NCBI RefSeq assembly: GCF_041438805.1
Contig: NZ_CP109190.1
Coordinates: 1,674,001 to 1,738,000, forward strand
From: Streptomyces sp. NBC_01707
Lineage (GTDB): Bacteria > Actinomycetota > Actinomycetes > Streptomycetales > Streptomycetaceae
Length of the DNA: 64,000 bases
Reading direction: 5' to 3'
The translations under genes and the position numbers were made by a program. Below are positions 17,430 to 28,648 of the stretch, one piece after another. The notes beneath the pieces are model-generated. The model ran no database searches and was not told where the DNA came from. It was given only the letters and a program-made list of their open reading frames with translations. Each line of letters begins with the position of its first letter. Position 1 is the stretch's first letter.

Positions 17430-17774
17430 CCGGCCGCAACGGGCGGCCGGACGGCCGCCTGAGTCCGGTGCCCGGCCCGGGAGTCACGCGGTTGTCCCTC
17501 CCGGGCCGTACCGCCCTCCGGCCGGTGGGCCGAGAGGGCGCGAGGGGAGTTGCATCGGCTGGGGTATGCGGCAGCCGCCGGGCACCGTTGCCCGGTCCGT
17601 TGCCCCACCCGCGGTCCGGCGGGCAGCGGGGCGGGCCCCCGACGACCGGAGCCGATGCCTCCTACGCGGTGCCGACTCCCCTTGCGGCCACCACCCCGCC
17701 CACCGGACGTCAGCCGCGCGACGCCGGGACGTCGTGCAGGGCGGGGACGCTGACGGCGAGCCCGCTCTCGACGG
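17430..17774. other. Gene-free stretch between metallophosphoesterase and membrane protein genes
   Basis: 345 bp. Apart from the hairpin at 17442-17459 I see no gene or clear promoter. The following gene's start is uncertain and could lie slightly inside or beyond its right edge. Confidence 0.5.
17442..17459. terminator. Hairpin after metallophosphoesterase gene
   Basis: Perfect 8-bp inverted repeat (GGCGGCCG, GA, CGGCCGCC) 12 bp after the stop codon. Very GC-rich stem with no T-run. Confidence 0.55.
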
Positions 17775-18746
17775 GTGCACGACGAGCAGGGACGACCGAG
17801 ACCGATGGCCCTACCCCACATGCCGTTCCTGCGACAAATTGCCTGCCTGGTCCCGATCACTGTCATCGGCGTCTGGATGGTCCTGAACTGGCCTGTCATC
17901 GCCTCCGGCGGCCGCGGACTGCTCGACGCCGACCGCTACTGGCTGCTGGCCGCGCTGGCGGTCACCGGGCTGGGCTGGGTGGCGGTGTCCTTCGCGCGCC
18001 AGGGCGCGGTGCTCGAACCGCTCCCTGCGCGACGGCTGTTCGCCACCCAGTTCGCCTCAGGTGCCGCCAATCACGTCCTGCCGGCCGGATTGGGCGCGGG
18101 CGCGGTCAATCTGCGTTTCCTCAGGGGCTGCGGGATCCCGCTGGCCCAGTCGTCGGCCGCACTCGCGTTGTACCTGCTGGCGGAGGCAGCGGCGCGGGTC
18201 GTGCTCCTGCTCACGCTTCTGACCGCCTGCCCCGGCGCGCTCCGGCTGGACGGCCTCGTCCCGAATACGGTTGCCCTTCCGCTCGTGTGGGCGACGGGCG
18301 GGCTGGTCTGCGCGGCAGCGCTCGCGGTGGTCGCCGTACGGCCGCTCCGCAGGGTCATCGGTGCCTTTCTCGGCACCGCTCTGACCGACGCGCGTGCGCT
18401 GCATGCGAGGCCCGCCAGGGCGCTCGCCCTGTGGGGCGGCTCTCTGGCCTTTCCCGTCCTGCAGGCCGCCGGACTGGTCGCGGTCGCGCTGGCCGTCGGC
18501 GTAGCCGTACCGGTGATGCATGTCGCGCTCGCGTATCTCGCCGCCAGCATCGCGGCCGCCGCCGTCCCGACGCCCGGTGGCATCGGTTCCGTCGACGCGG
18601 CGCTGGTCGTCGCTCTCGTCGCCGCCGGGGCTTCGGTCACAGCCGCCGGCTCCGTGGTCCTGGGCTACCGCATCATCACGGTATGGCTGCCGCTGATCCC
18701 CGGGGCGCTGGTGCTCGGCGCCCTGGTGCGCTCGAAGGTGGTCTGA
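17775..18746 (+). CDS. Lysylphosphatidylglycerol synthase transmembrane-domain-like protein
   Basis: A 323-residue integral membrane protein with about eight hydrophobic helices. It matches the LPG_synthase_TM/UPF0104 pattern: FASGAANHVLPAGLGAGAVNLRFLRGCG near the start and AAAVPTPGGIGSVDAAL near the end. Such domains are found in flippases and in proteins handling glycolipids or aminoacyl lipids, but lone copies have no assigned function. GTG 17775 gives the longest plausible form; ATG 17805 (MALPHMPF) is an alternative, and neither has a strong ribosome site. It converges on a pair of lipid-linked glycosyltransferase genes, which supports a cell-envelope role. Confidence 0.75.
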   Translation: MHDEQGRPRPMALPHMPFLRQIACLVPITVIGVWMVLNWPVIASGGRGLLDADRYWLLAALAVTGLGWVAVSFARQGAVLEPLPARRLFATQFASGAANHVLPAGLGAGAVNLRFLRGCGIPLAQSSAALALYLLAEAAARVVLLLTLLTACPGALRLDGLVPNTVALPLVWATGGLVCAAALAVVAVRPLRRVIGAFLGTALTDARALHARPARALALWGGSLAFPVLQAAGLVAVALAVGVAVPVMHVALAYLAASIAAAAVPTPGGIGSVDAALVVALVAAGASVTAAGSVVLGYRIITVWLPLIPGALVLGALVRSKVV

Positions 18747-18857
18747 AAGTTGGTCGGTCGTGCGGCGGTCACCGCCCACGGCAGGCGGTGCGTCAGCCGG
18801 ATCGTCCGGGACGCCGAGCAGTACGCGCGGCCCTGGGTGAGCCGGTGGCCGGCCGGC

Positions 18858-19991
18858 TCAGGGGGCTGCCTCAAGACCCGGTTCATCCGCGCGCCCAGCA
18901 CAGCTGCGCGACGGAGGCCGGGAGGACGCTTGCGGCCACAGCGCCAGCAGCCCCAGGCAGATCCAGACGTACGTGCTCCCGCCGAGGAAACCGTCCACGC
19001 CGGACGGGTCATCACGCCACAGCCATACGACGCTGCTGCACAGCACCACGTACAGGACCGCGGCAACGGCGCGACGGCCGGTTCTGGCGAGCAAGGCGAC
19101 GGCGGGCACCGCCCACACCAGGTGGTGCACCCACGTCACCGGGCTGACCAGGCATGCCGCAAGGCCGGTGAGTGCCATCCCGGTCTCGTCGTCACCGACC
19201 GCGGTCGCCCGGCGCACACGGTACGCCCAGAGGACGAGCACCGCGAGCACGGCCAGCACCCATACCGGGCGGCCCGCGCCCAGCCGGGCCAGCGCACCCT
19301 GGAGCGACTGGTTGGACACGTAGTCCAAGGCGCCGACCCGATGTGTGTCCCACAGCGCCCGGGTCCAGAACACCCATGACGCGCGCGGCGCCGCCAGCAC
19401 ACCGAGCGCGGTCGCTGCCAGCGCCGTACCCGTGGCGACGGCAGCGGCCCGGCGGCGGCCGGTGAGCAGCAGATATCCGATGAAGACGGCCGGCGTGAGC
19501 TTGAAAGCCGCCGCCAGACCGATGCCGACGCCACCGAAACGGCCGCGCCCGCCGTCCGCGTACACCAGCGCCATCAGCAGCAGATTCACCTGGCCCAGGC
19601 TGAAGGTGTCCCGCACCGGCTCCAGCATCACGAAGAGGCACCCGGTCACCACCAGGCCGCCTCGGCCCAGGGGCAGTTCGCGCAGTGGACCGCGCAACAG
19701 CAGCACCGACGCGGCCGCACTGAGCAGCACACAGCCCACCACCGCGCCGGTGCGCCCGACCAGGAGCATGGGCAGCATGCAGACGGCGGCGAAGGGCGGG
19801 TAGGTGAAGCCGTACCCGGTCCCGGGCCGGAGGTAGTCGTAGATCCGGCCGCCGTGCCGGATCCAGTCGTCGACGGTCCCGTAGTAGATGTAGAGGTCGA
19901 ACCAGTCCCGGTGGTACGGCACCGTCGCTATGAAGAGCACGGCGCCGGCGACGGGGAGCACCGTGCGGAGCAGCTTCTGCGGCCGGGTCAC
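18858..19991 (-). CDS. GT87-like (DUF2029) polyprenyl-phosphate-sugar glycosyltransferase
   Basis: A 377-residue polytopic membrane protein of the GT-C type. The first extracytoplasmic loop carries DWFDLYIYYGTVDDWIRHGGRIYDYLRP, the acidic catalytic region of this family, followed by GYGFTYPPFAA. Later segments FSLGQVNLLL and LAAAFKLTPAVFIGYLL are also typical. It resembles actinobacterial alpha-(1->2) mannosyltransferases of lipoglycan assembly. GTG 19991 overlaps the stop of the MptB-like gene (GTGA), so the two are translated together. Donor and acceptor are unknown. Confidence 0.82.
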   Translation of the reverse strand: MTRPQKLLRTVLPVAGAVLFIATVPYHRDWFDLYIYYGTVDDWIRHGGRIYDYLRPGTGYGFTYPPFAAVCMLPMLLVGRTGAVVGCVLLSAAASVLLLRGPLRELPLGRGGLVVTGCLFVMLEPVRDTFSLGQVNLLLMALVYADGGRGRFGGVGIGLAAAFKLTPAVFIGYLLLTGRRRAAAVATGTALAATALGVLAAPRASWVFWTRALWDTHRVGALDYVSNQSLQGALARLGAGRPVWVLAVLAVLVLWAYRVRRATAVGDDETGMALTGLAACLVSPVTWVHHLVWAVPAVALLARTGRRAVAAVLYVVLCSSVVWLWRDDPSGVDGFLGGSTYVWICLGLLALWPQASSRPPSRSCAGRADEPGLEAAP

Positions 19992-21346
19992 GGAAGCGTT
20001 CCCGGGGCGTCGACGGCTTGCAGCCGGGCCACTGCCCGCCAGGTCAGCAGGGCCAGCGCCGCCAGCCCGCCGCCGCTCACCGCCAGCACCAACTGCCTTA
20101 CGTCCGGGGCGAAACCGTCCGGGAGGACGGCGAGGGCGAGCACACCACTGCCGGCGGCAGCCCAGCGGCGCACCCGGCCGCGCGGTGCGGCGGCCGCGAT
20201 GGGAAACAGCGCCCAGAGCACGTACCAGGGGCGGATCGCGGGGCCGAGCAGGGCGACGGCGGCCAGGCCGAGCCCGAGCGCGTACACCGGGCCGAGGCCG
20301 TGGCGGCGGCGCCAGACCAGGAGCAGTACGACGGCGATCGCGGCGACACCCAGGAAGCGCCAGGCGGGCACCGCTCCGGTAAGGCGGCCAAGAGTGCCGG
20401 TGAGGGACCAGTTGTGGGCGGAGACGGGGGTACCGAGGGCTCCGATCCAGCCGTAGCCGGTGCCGGTGGCGGCGGTGGCGGCCACCGTGGTCGCCACCGC
20501 GACGGCGAGGGTGGCAAGTCCGGTCCTGACCAGCCGGGCACGCCCGTGCAGCCTGTTCGACCAGATCGACGCGACCACGAACAGCCCCAGCACGGCGGGC
20601 ACCTTCACCAACGCGGCCAGCGTGACCAGTACCGCGGCCGACACCGGCCACCGTCCGGACGCCGCCACCAGGCCCGCACCGAGCAGCCCCAGCATCACCG
20701 CGTCGTTGTGCGCGCCCGCGACGAGGTGCAGCAGGAGCAGCGGGTTGAGCGCACCCAGCCAGAGCGCGGCCGAACGATCCGTGCCGCAGCGCTCGGCGAG
20801 TACGAGCAGGAAGGCGATCATCAGGGCGACGCCGAACAACGCCACCAGCCGCATGCCGACGATGCCGAGCGGTACCGCCGCCCTGGCCACCACCAGGAAG
20901 ACCGGGCCGTACGGCGTCGGCGTGTGCTGCCAGATCGGCGGCACCTCGGCGGCCAGCGGTCCGCCGAGCCGGTCGGCGCCGTGCGCGTACACGTCCATGT
21001 GCGCAGCGGCCATCGTGCCCTGCACCAGATAGCTGTACACGTCCCGGCTGAACAGCGGCGGCCCCAGCACCAACGGCATCGCCCAGATTCCCAGTGTCAC
21101 CAACAGGAACCGCTCGCCCGGGGGTTCGGGCCCGCGCACCGCTCGCCCCAGCCACCACCACGCGGCGACCAACAGCACCAGCCCGAAGTACGCCCCGGCC
21201 AGCCCCAGCCGACCGCCGTACGGACCTGCCGCGTCGCGCACCGGCAACGCCCCTGCAGTCAGCCCGCCCACCGCGATCGCGACCGAGCCCGCGAACCCGA
21301 GCCACCGGCAGCGGCGCGGGTCGACGATCGCGTCCGGTACCAGCAT
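19988..21346 (-). CDS. MptB-like polyprenol-phosphate-mannose-dependent mannosyltransferase
   Basis: A 452-residue membrane protein with about 12 hydrophobic helices. Typical marks of the MptA/MptB family are PPLFSRDVYSYLVQG early on (acidic catalytic loop), then YGPVFL, GAHNDAVMLGLL and ALVKVPAVLGL. MLVPDAIVDPRRC is chosen as N-terminus (ATG 21346). In mycobacteria and relatives this family builds alpha-(1->6) mannan on lipid carriers. Coupled to the GT87-like gene downstream, it suggests a small two-enzyme envelope glycan module. Confidence 0.82.
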   Translation of the reverse strand: MLVPDAIVDPRRCRWLGFAGSVAIAVGGLTAGALPVRDAAGPYGGRLGLAGAYFGLVLLVAAWWWLGRAVRGPEPPGERFLLVTLGIWAMPLVLGPPLFSRDVYSYLVQGTMAAAHMDVYAHGADRLGGPLAAEVPPIWQHTPTPYGPVFLVVARAAVPLGIVGMRLVALFGVALMIAFLLVLAERCGTDRSAALWLGALNPLLLLHLVAGAHNDAVMLGLLGAGLVAASGRWPVSAAVLVTLAALVKVPAVLGLFVVASIWSNRLHGRARLVRTGLATLAVAVATTVAATAATGTGYGWIGALGTPVSAHNWSLTGTLGRLTGAVPAWRFLGVAAIAVVLLLVWRRRHGLGPVYALGLGLAAVALLGPAIRPWYVLWALFPIAAAAPRGRVRRWAAAGSGVLALAVLPDGFAPDVRQLVLAVSGGGLAALALLTWRAVARLQAVDAPGTLP

Positions 21347-21688
21347 GCGCGCACGGTAGCTCTGCCCGGGCCACCGGCAGCCGACCGCCGGGGAGACGGA
21401 ATCCGGACGGCCGGTGAAAACCCCGGTGCCCAAGGCCCTCGACCTGCGACGGCACCACCGAGCACCTCCCCACCACGTCGGTGGGTCCGGCCGCGTCGGG
21501 CGGCACGGCTCGCGCAGGACCGCCTCCCGCGTACCGGCCGCCCCGGACAGACGCTGTCGGGCCGGGGGCCGGCGATGCCGCGGTGGTGGGCGGCGCGCCT
21601 GCCCACCGCACCTGCTGCGCGGCCACGCCTCGGACACGCGGACGGCCCCACCCGAAAGCAGGGTCCCGGGTGAGGCCGTCCGGTTGCG
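21347..21688. other. Intergenic region between MptB-like and HAD genes
   Basis: 342 bp. It contains the HAD-gene terminator hairpin (21640-21681). The rest is GC-rich and shows no gene I can support. Confidence 0.55.
21640..21681 (-). terminator. Hairpin terminator of HAD hydrolase gene
   Basis: Arms 21640-21654 and 21667-21681 (GGACGGCC-CACCCG with CGGGTG-GGCCGTCC) pair at 14 of 15 positions around a 12-base loop. It lies 8 bp beyond the HAD stop on the minus strand. Confidence 0.72.
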
Positions 21689-22330
21689 TCACTCGCCGAC
21701 GATGGCGGTCAGGTCCGTGAGTGAGCCGATGGACCAGTCCGCGGTCGCGACGACGTCCGGGTCGTCACCCCACCAATTCCCCCACGGTCCACGGCGGATG
21801 TGAGCAACCCGCAGCCCGGCCGCCTTGGCGGGGAACACGTCGTTCACCGGGTGGTCACCGACGTACACCGTCTCGTGGGGAGCAGCACCGGACTCCTGCA
21901 GAACCCGCTGGAAGAATGCCGGATCGGGCTTCGCGACCCCCCACTCCGCCGAGGTGACGACGAGGTCCGCGGGCAGGTCCAGGGCACGCAGCATGATGCC
22001 GGCCTTCTCGCTCTGGTTCCCGGCGACGAGGACGCGGATGCCGAACTCGCGAAGGGCCGCGAGGACCGGCCGAACATCCGGGTAGAGGTCCGTCTCGTCG
22101 AGGTGCTCGCCCCGGCCGGCAGCTTCGCGCGCACGGTACTCGGCGCCGACGTCGATGTCGGGGCGGAGGATCCGCAACGCGTCCGTGTTGTCGCGGCCTT
22201 GGGTGACGACGGCCCCGACGAGAGCGCTGACGGTGTGCTGTGGGAAGTCGAGCCACTCCGCCCAGGACCGCCAGTACCGGTCGTCCCTGATGAGGGTTTC
22301 GCCGATGTCCAGGACGATGGTCTCGATCAC
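21689..22330 (-). CDS. HAD family hydrolase
   Basis: A 213-residue haloacid dehalogenase-superfamily phosphatase. The order of motifs is DIGETLI (nucleophile Asp8; the usual second Asp region reads GET), then VAGNQ (motif II Asn), KPDPAFF (motif III Lys) and VGDHPVND (motif IV Asp). The cap lies between motifs I and II, as in subclass I. It most likely cleaves a small phosphorylated metabolite. Divergent organisation is absent; it appears to be a single-gene unit closed by its own hairpin. Confidence 0.88.
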   Translation of the reverse strand: MIETIVLDIGETLIRDDRYWRSWAEWLDFPQHTVSALVGAVVTQGRDNTDALRILRPDIDVGAEYRAREAAGRGEHLDETDLYPDVRPVLAALREFGIRVLVAGNQSEKAGIMLRALDLPADLVVTSAEWGVAKPDPAFFQRVLQESGAAPHETVYVGDHPVNDVFPAKAAGLRVAHIRRGPWGNWWGDDPDVVATADWSIGSLTDLTAIVGE

Positions 22331-22505
22331 CGTGCCGACCTTACTCGTAGGGCATGGTCGGTCCTCGCTCCTGCGCTGTTCGCCTCACCGGACCGGACCG
22401 TCGGTCACCTGCAGCCGCAGCCTTTCCCCCGGTCGCGCCACCGGCTGCGACGGCGCAGTCCGGCTCCATGCCACATCCGTCCATCCACCACGACCCGGCA
22501 CAGGA

Positions 22506-22937
22506 TCAATGATCGGACACGGCCGCCTGGGCGCACGACGGACACAACCCGCGGTAGGTGACCTCGACCTTGGACACCGTGAAGCCGAACCGCTCGTCCG
22601 CCGGGAGGTCGGTCAGCGGATTGCCGGTCGGGTGGACATCACGGATGATCCCGCAGCCGGAGCACACCAGGTGCTGGTGCGGGTGTTGTGCATTGGGGTC
22701 GTAACGCTTCGCACGGCCGTCGGTGGAGAACTCCAGGACCTCGCCGAGTGCGACCAGCTCGCCCAGGGCGTTGTAGACGGTCGCCCGGGAGATCTCGGGC
22801 AACCGCTGTACCGCACGGGCGTGCACCTCGTCGGCCGTGAGGTGCACATGTTCGCCATCGAGGACCTCCGCAACGACACGCCGCTGGGAGGTCATCCGCC
22901 AGTCACGCCCTCGCAGTCGCTCCAGCAGGTCACTCAT
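22506..22937 (-). CDS. catR: Fur family peroxide-responsive repressor, CatR-like
   Basis: A 143-residue Fur-family regulator. The winged helix is about residues 10-80 (MTSQRRVVAEVL, VHARAVQRLPEISRATVYNAL). The dimerisation and metal domain has HPHQHLVCSGCG and the second zinc pair CPSC, plus EVTYRGLCP. It is close in pattern to Streptomyces CatR, which represses its own gene and a catalase gene. AGGTGAACCGATATG gives a good Shine-Dalgarno before ATG 22937. It lies divergent from katG across a region holding a second, broken fur gene. The symbol is by resemblance; the usual CatR partner is a monofunctional catalase, not KatG. Confidence 0.82.
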   Translation of the reverse strand: MSDLLERLRGRDWRMTSQRRVVAEVLDGEHVHLTADEVHARAVQRLPEISRATVYNALGELVALGEVLEFSTDGRAKRYDPNAQHPHQHLVCSGCGIIRDVHPTGNPLTDLPADERFGFTVSKVEVTYRGLCPSCAQAAVSDH

Positions 22938-22945
22938 ATCGGTTC

Positions 22946-22957
22946 ACCTATTCAGGT
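22946..22957. promoter_or_regulatory. Inverted repeat ACCT-ATTC-AGGT before the catR-like gene
   Basis: A short perfect 4-4-4 inverted repeat 9 bp upstream of the start codon, overlapping the Shine-Dalgarno. A Fur-type operator for autoregulation is possible. Too short to be decisive. Confidence 0.3.
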
Positions 22958-23024
22958 TCGGTCGGACACCCGAAGTTGCCGACGCACGTCCGGGTTCCTG
23001 CTGGATATGGGTTTGGCGCGCTTC

Positions 23025-23052
23025 TTGACTTGGATTCTGTCCATTGTAGGAT
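23025..23052 (+). promoter_or_regulatory. Promoter TTGACT-N16-TAGGAT of the fur relic-katG unit
   Basis: A good sigma-HrdB-like pair: TTGACT at 23025-23030 and TAGGAT at 23047-23052. Between them lies TGGATTCTGTCCA (TGGA/TCCA inverted ends), a likely Fur-family operator position. It precedes the decayed fur reading frame and, 470 bp later, katG. Confidence 0.6.
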
Positions 23053-23108
23053 CGGTTTCGTTGCCGGCCAAGGGACAGGAACACTCCAGTACCGCAGGAG
23101 AAAGAGCC

Positions 23109-23465
23109 GTGACGGATCACCGCCGAGGAGCTGCGCAGTGCCAGCCTGTGGGTCACAGCCGCCCGCGTCGCGCTGCTTGAGGCCGTCCAGGACGGTGACC
23201 ACCTCGGCGTCGAGACGATCACCGCCAGGGTGCGCGATCGCATGGGCCGCAACTCCCTTCACGTCTGCGAGACCCTCCACGCGCTCACTTCGGCGCGACT
23301 CGTACGTCGCATCGAACCGGCCGGAAACCCGGCCCGGTTCGAGGGGCGCACCGTGTCGTCGAGGCCGGGTGCGCGGTCGGCGAAGCCTCCTGCTCCTGTC
23401 GCATCCGATGTCCGAGCCTTCTCCATCGACAAGGCCGACGTCGACCACTGGGGCCCTTGCCCAAC
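23109..23465 (+). pseudogene. Decayed FurA/FurS-type regulator upstream of katG
   Basis: GTG 23109 starts a Fur-like protein that is thrown out of frame after two codons by one extra G. From there one frame reads ITAEELRSASLWVTAARVAL, then LHALTSARLVRRIEPAGNPARFEGR, matching the DNA-binding half of FurS/FurA. The central segment that should hold His-rich and first Cys-x2-Cys metal ligands is missing. Remnants GCAVGEASC and FSIDKADVDHWGPCP appear in alternating frames. So at least one insertion, one internal deletion and further frameshifts have destroyed it. In other Streptomyces an intact furS/furA normally lies directly upstream of katG. Confidence 0.82.
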
Positions 23466-23498
23466 TGTTCGACCATCCACAGTTCCTGAGCACCGTGA

Positions 23499-25745
<2,247 letters not shown>

Positions 25746-25751
25746 TCATGA

Positions 25752-25784
25752 CGTCCAGGTCGGCCCCGTCGGCCGACCTGGACG
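25752..25784. terminator. Hairpin terminator after katG
   Basis: A perfect 13-bp stem (CGTCCAGGTCGGC with GCCGACCTGGACG) around a 7-base loop begins 7 bp after the katG stop. No T-run. Confidence 0.75.
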
Positions 25785-25799
25785 CGCTCCGCACGGGTG

Positions 25800-26130
25800 A
25801 CCCCGTCGACCGTCTCAAGGTGCTCATCGAGCACCAGGGTTGCCGGGTTCCCCCGGCCGGGCTCGAGGCACTGTCTCCGACCATCCGCAGATCGAGGACG
25901 CTGCCGTGATCGGCGTCCTCGACGCGGAGGGCGAAGGAGACGGCCGAAGCCTTCGTCGACCGGCATCCGGACCGCGGATGGAAAGCGGCCGGCCTGCAGT
26001 CGTCGCCGCCCGCGTCTCGCCGTACGAGAACGTATGCCGGGTCGAGTTCGTCGCCGCGGCCCGGCAGGTCGGCCTCCGGCAGCATCCTGCGCAAGGACCT
26101 GCGTGGAACCGAGGCCTCACCGGCGCAGGA
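25800..26130 (+). pseudogene. Decayed C-terminal domain of an acyl-CoA/4-coumarate-CoA ligase
   Basis: Pieces of one ANL-family C-terminal domain lie in order but in different frames. VDRLKVLIEHQGCRVPPAGLEAL corresponds to the hinge and A8 region, then HPQIEDAAVIGVLDAEGE, then ETAEAFVDRHP, then RVSPYENVCRVEFV, and finally SASGSILRKDLR (the A10 motif, normally SxxGKILRK; here the catalytic Lys is Ser-Ile). At least three frameshifts are needed to join them. The large N-terminal domain is absent; katG and its terminator occupy that side. Confidence 0.75.
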
Positions 26131-26262
26131 CCGGCCACGTACGGCGTCGAGTGATCGGGGTCCGGAAGCGCGCCGTTGAGGCATGGTGCAGCCCGGGAGT
26201 TCGGCGCGCCGCTGAGCCGTTCAAGCCGCGGGATGCATTTGTCCCAGGAATACCCTGTCGCC

Positions 26263-27675
26263 ATGGTGCGCGCCGGTGGTCCCCGAGCCGATCGACCGGA
26301 GGTGACTGCGGAGTCCGGCCGTTCCCTGGCCCCTCTCCTCGCGGTGTGCGCGGGTTACTTCATGGTCATCCTGGACGTGACGGTCATCAACGTCGCCGCT
26401 CCGGTGGTGGGACGGGAACTGTCGGCTTCGCTCACCGGGATCCAGTGGATCACGGACGGCTACACCCTGGTCTTCGCCGGCCTGTTGCTCACCGGCGGCG
26501 CGCTGGGCGACCGGCTGGGAAACCGCCGGATCTTCTGTACCGGAGTGGTGGTGTTCACCGCCGCCTCGGCCGGCTGCGGACTGGCCCGGAGTGCCGGGGC
26601 CCTGGTCGCCGCGCGACTCCTGGAGGGACTCGGCGCGGCACTGATCGTGCCCGGCTCCCTCGCCCTGCTCCAACAGGCGTATCCCTCACCCGCCGAGCGC
26701 TCCCGGGCCTTCGGTATCTGGGGCTCCATGGCGGGTATCGCCGCCTGCGCAGGCCCTCTTCTGGGCGGCCTTCTGGTCACCACCTTGGGCTGGCGCTGGG
26801 TGTTCTTCATCAACCTGCCCGTCGGATGCGCCTGCTTGTTGCTGACACTGCGCCGCGTGCCCGCTTCGGCCCGGCGCCCGGACCGACCCATGGACTGGCC
26901 GGCTCAGTGCGCGCTCATCGCAATGGTGGCCCTGCTCACCGCCTCGCTGAACGAGGCCGGACGACGTGGCTGGGCGGACCCACTGATCCTCATCGGGGCC
27001 GGCCTGTGTCTGCTGGCAGCCGCCGCGTTCGTCCTGCGCGAGCGCCTGGCCCGCACACCCGTGGTGCCCCTGTGGCTGTTGCGCTCCCGCGCGATGAGCG
27101 GGGGCGCGGCCGTCGGCCTGCTGTTCAACTTCGCCTTCTACGGCATGATTTTCACCGCCAGTCTGTACTTCCAGCACCAGCGCGGTCTGACTGCGCTGCG
27201 CACCGGGATCGCTCTCTTCCCGGCAGTCGCCATGACCATGTTCGCCTCCGTCCTGTCGGGGCGACTGGCAGGCACCACCGGACACCGCCCGCTTGTGGTC
27301 ACCGGCATGCTCCTGGGATCGGCGGGCCTGGCAGGCTGGGCCGCGGCCGGACCGAACCCGGACTACCTCCTGCTCGTGGCGCCGATGATGGCGGCGGGTT
27401 TCGGCACGTCCTTCGCCCTCACCGGATCGACCGCCACCGCGATGTCAGCCGCCCCCGACAAGTACTCCGGCACCGCCTCCGCCCTGTTCAACACCGCCCG
27501 CCAGGTGGGCAGCGCCGCAGGCGTAGCGCTGGGAGGTTCGCTACTGGCCGCGGCGGCCGACTTCACGACCGGACTGCGGACCAGCATGGCCATCGGCGCG
27601 ACCGCATACCTGGCGGCCGCCGCCCTCGCGCTTTTCTGCATCCCGCAGAAGGCACCCCGCCACGTCGCCGACTGA
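26263..27675 (+). CDS. MFS transporter, DHA2 (14-helix) drug exporter type
   Basis: A 470-residue membrane protein with about 14 hydrophobic helices. Family marks are DVTVINVAAPVVGREL (motif D1 in helix 1), GGALGDRLGNRRIF (motif A), and GPLLGGLLVTTLGWRWVFFINLPVG (motif C and the following loop typical of EmrB/QacA). Probably a proton-driven exporter of hydrophobic compounds. ATG 26263 (MVRAGGPRADRP) is preferred; in-frame starts at 26176 and 26233 exist but have no better ribosome site. No regulator gene is adjacent. Confidence 0.85.
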   Translation: MVRAGGPRADRPEVTAESGRSLAPLLAVCAGYFMVILDVTVINVAAPVVGRELSASLTGIQWITDGYTLVFAGLLLTGGALGDRLGNRRIFCTGVVVFTAASAGCGLARSAGALVAARLLEGLGAALIVPGSLALLQQAYPSPAERSRAFGIWGSMAGIAACAGPLLGGLLVTTLGWRWVFFINLPVGCACLLLTLRRVPASARRPDRPMDWPAQCALIAMVALLTASLNEAGRRGWADPLILIGAGLCLLAAAAFVLRERLARTPVVPLWLLRSRAMSGGAAVGLLFNFAFYGMIFTASLYFQHQRGLTALRTGIALFPAVAMTMFASVLSGRLAGTTGHRPLVVTGMLLGSAGLAGWAAAGPNPDYLLLVAPMMAAGFGTSFALTGSTATAMSAAPDKYSGTASALFNTARQVGSAAGVALGGSLLAAAADFTTGLRTSMAIGATAYLAAAALALFCIPQKAPRHVAD

Positions 27676-27924
27676 AAGTCTGCCGACCCGTCGCCCACGC
27701 TCCGGCAATCCATGGAGGCCGCTGCGACCTGCAGCTTGCCGTGAACACCGAACAACGAGACCGCGGCCGCAAGGGCCGGGCGACCTGGCCCCAGGGCGAG
27801 AACCCCCTGCACCGACGTCAACGCCCACCACCGGAACCACAACCACACCGTGGTACGCCAACGCCCCCACCCAGCGGTACCGGCCGCCCGGCGCCGGACC
27901 ATGTTCGGACGATGTCGGTCGGCG

Positions 27925-28323
27925 CTAAGGCCTGTCGTGTGGATGAGCATGTGCAACCCCACGGCGGCCGAACACCAGGCAGAACGGGTGGCCCACCGGG
28001 TCCGCGAAGACCCGGTAGCGCCCTTCCCACTCACCAGGAAGACGCCTGGCTCCCAGTGCCAGAACTGCGCGCTCCGCAGCGTCGGCATCCTCCACGCGGA
28101 TGTCCAGATGCATTTGCTGCGGGTGCTGCGGATCGGGCCAGACCGGGGGCCTCCAGTGGTCGGTGTGCTGGAAGGCCAGTTGTCGCGAGCCGGGCTCAGT
28201 ACCGATCACGACCCATTTCTCCGAGTCCTCGTTGACCCGCATGCCCAGGAGTTCGGCATAGAAGGCTGCGAGCGCACGAGGATCAGGGCAGTCGAGCACT
28301 GTCTTCTCCAGGCGACCGATCAT
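27925..28323 (-). CDS. VOC family (glyoxalase-like) protein
   Basis: A 132-residue protein built from two beta-alpha-beta-beta-beta modules: LEKTVLDCPDPRALAAFYAELLGM in the first half and QMHLDIRVEDADAAERAVLALGARRL with FADPVGHPFCLVF in the second. This short form is common in Streptomyces, often as an uncharacterised enzyme or binding protein. It converges on the MFS gene. Between them (27676-27924) I see no supportable gene. Confidence 0.85.
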   Translation of the reverse strand: MIGRLEKTVLDCPDPRALAAFYAELLGMRVNEDSEKWVVIGTEPGSRQLAFQHTDHWRPPVWPDPQHPQQMHLDIRVEDADAAERAVLALGARRLPGEWEGRYRVFADPVGHPFCLVFGRRGVAHAHPHDRP

Positions 28324-28648
28324 GTGTCGACTCCAGAACGTTTCGTCGACACCGGTCGGTCGTCGGACCAGGTGTGCCGTTGACCGCCGCGCAGTGGGTT
28401 CGAGCCGTTACTTCCGGACCGGGAACTCAAGCGGGATGGTGATCAAGTTCCCCATATCCTGTGGTAGTTGACCTTCCGGCCCTTCTCACACGCGGTGCGG
28501 GATGACGACACGCGGCGGACGACAATACAGTCGGCGGCGGACTTGGACACCCCGAGGAGCGGCGCAGCAGGGTGCTCGTCGATCGGTTACCTCGGCCCTT
28601 TCAGGCCCGTCACAGTCATGACGGAACTCGCTCGCGGAAGGTGACAAC
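28324..28648. other. Divergent intergenic region VOC gene / ECF sigma gene
   Basis: 325 bp between divergently transcribed genes, so it should hold both promoters. Near the sigma gene, CCGTCA and TGACGG form an inverted pair at 28608-28625. I looked for an ECF41-type TGTCACA-N16-CGTC pair and found only a poor partial match. Confidence 0.4.
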
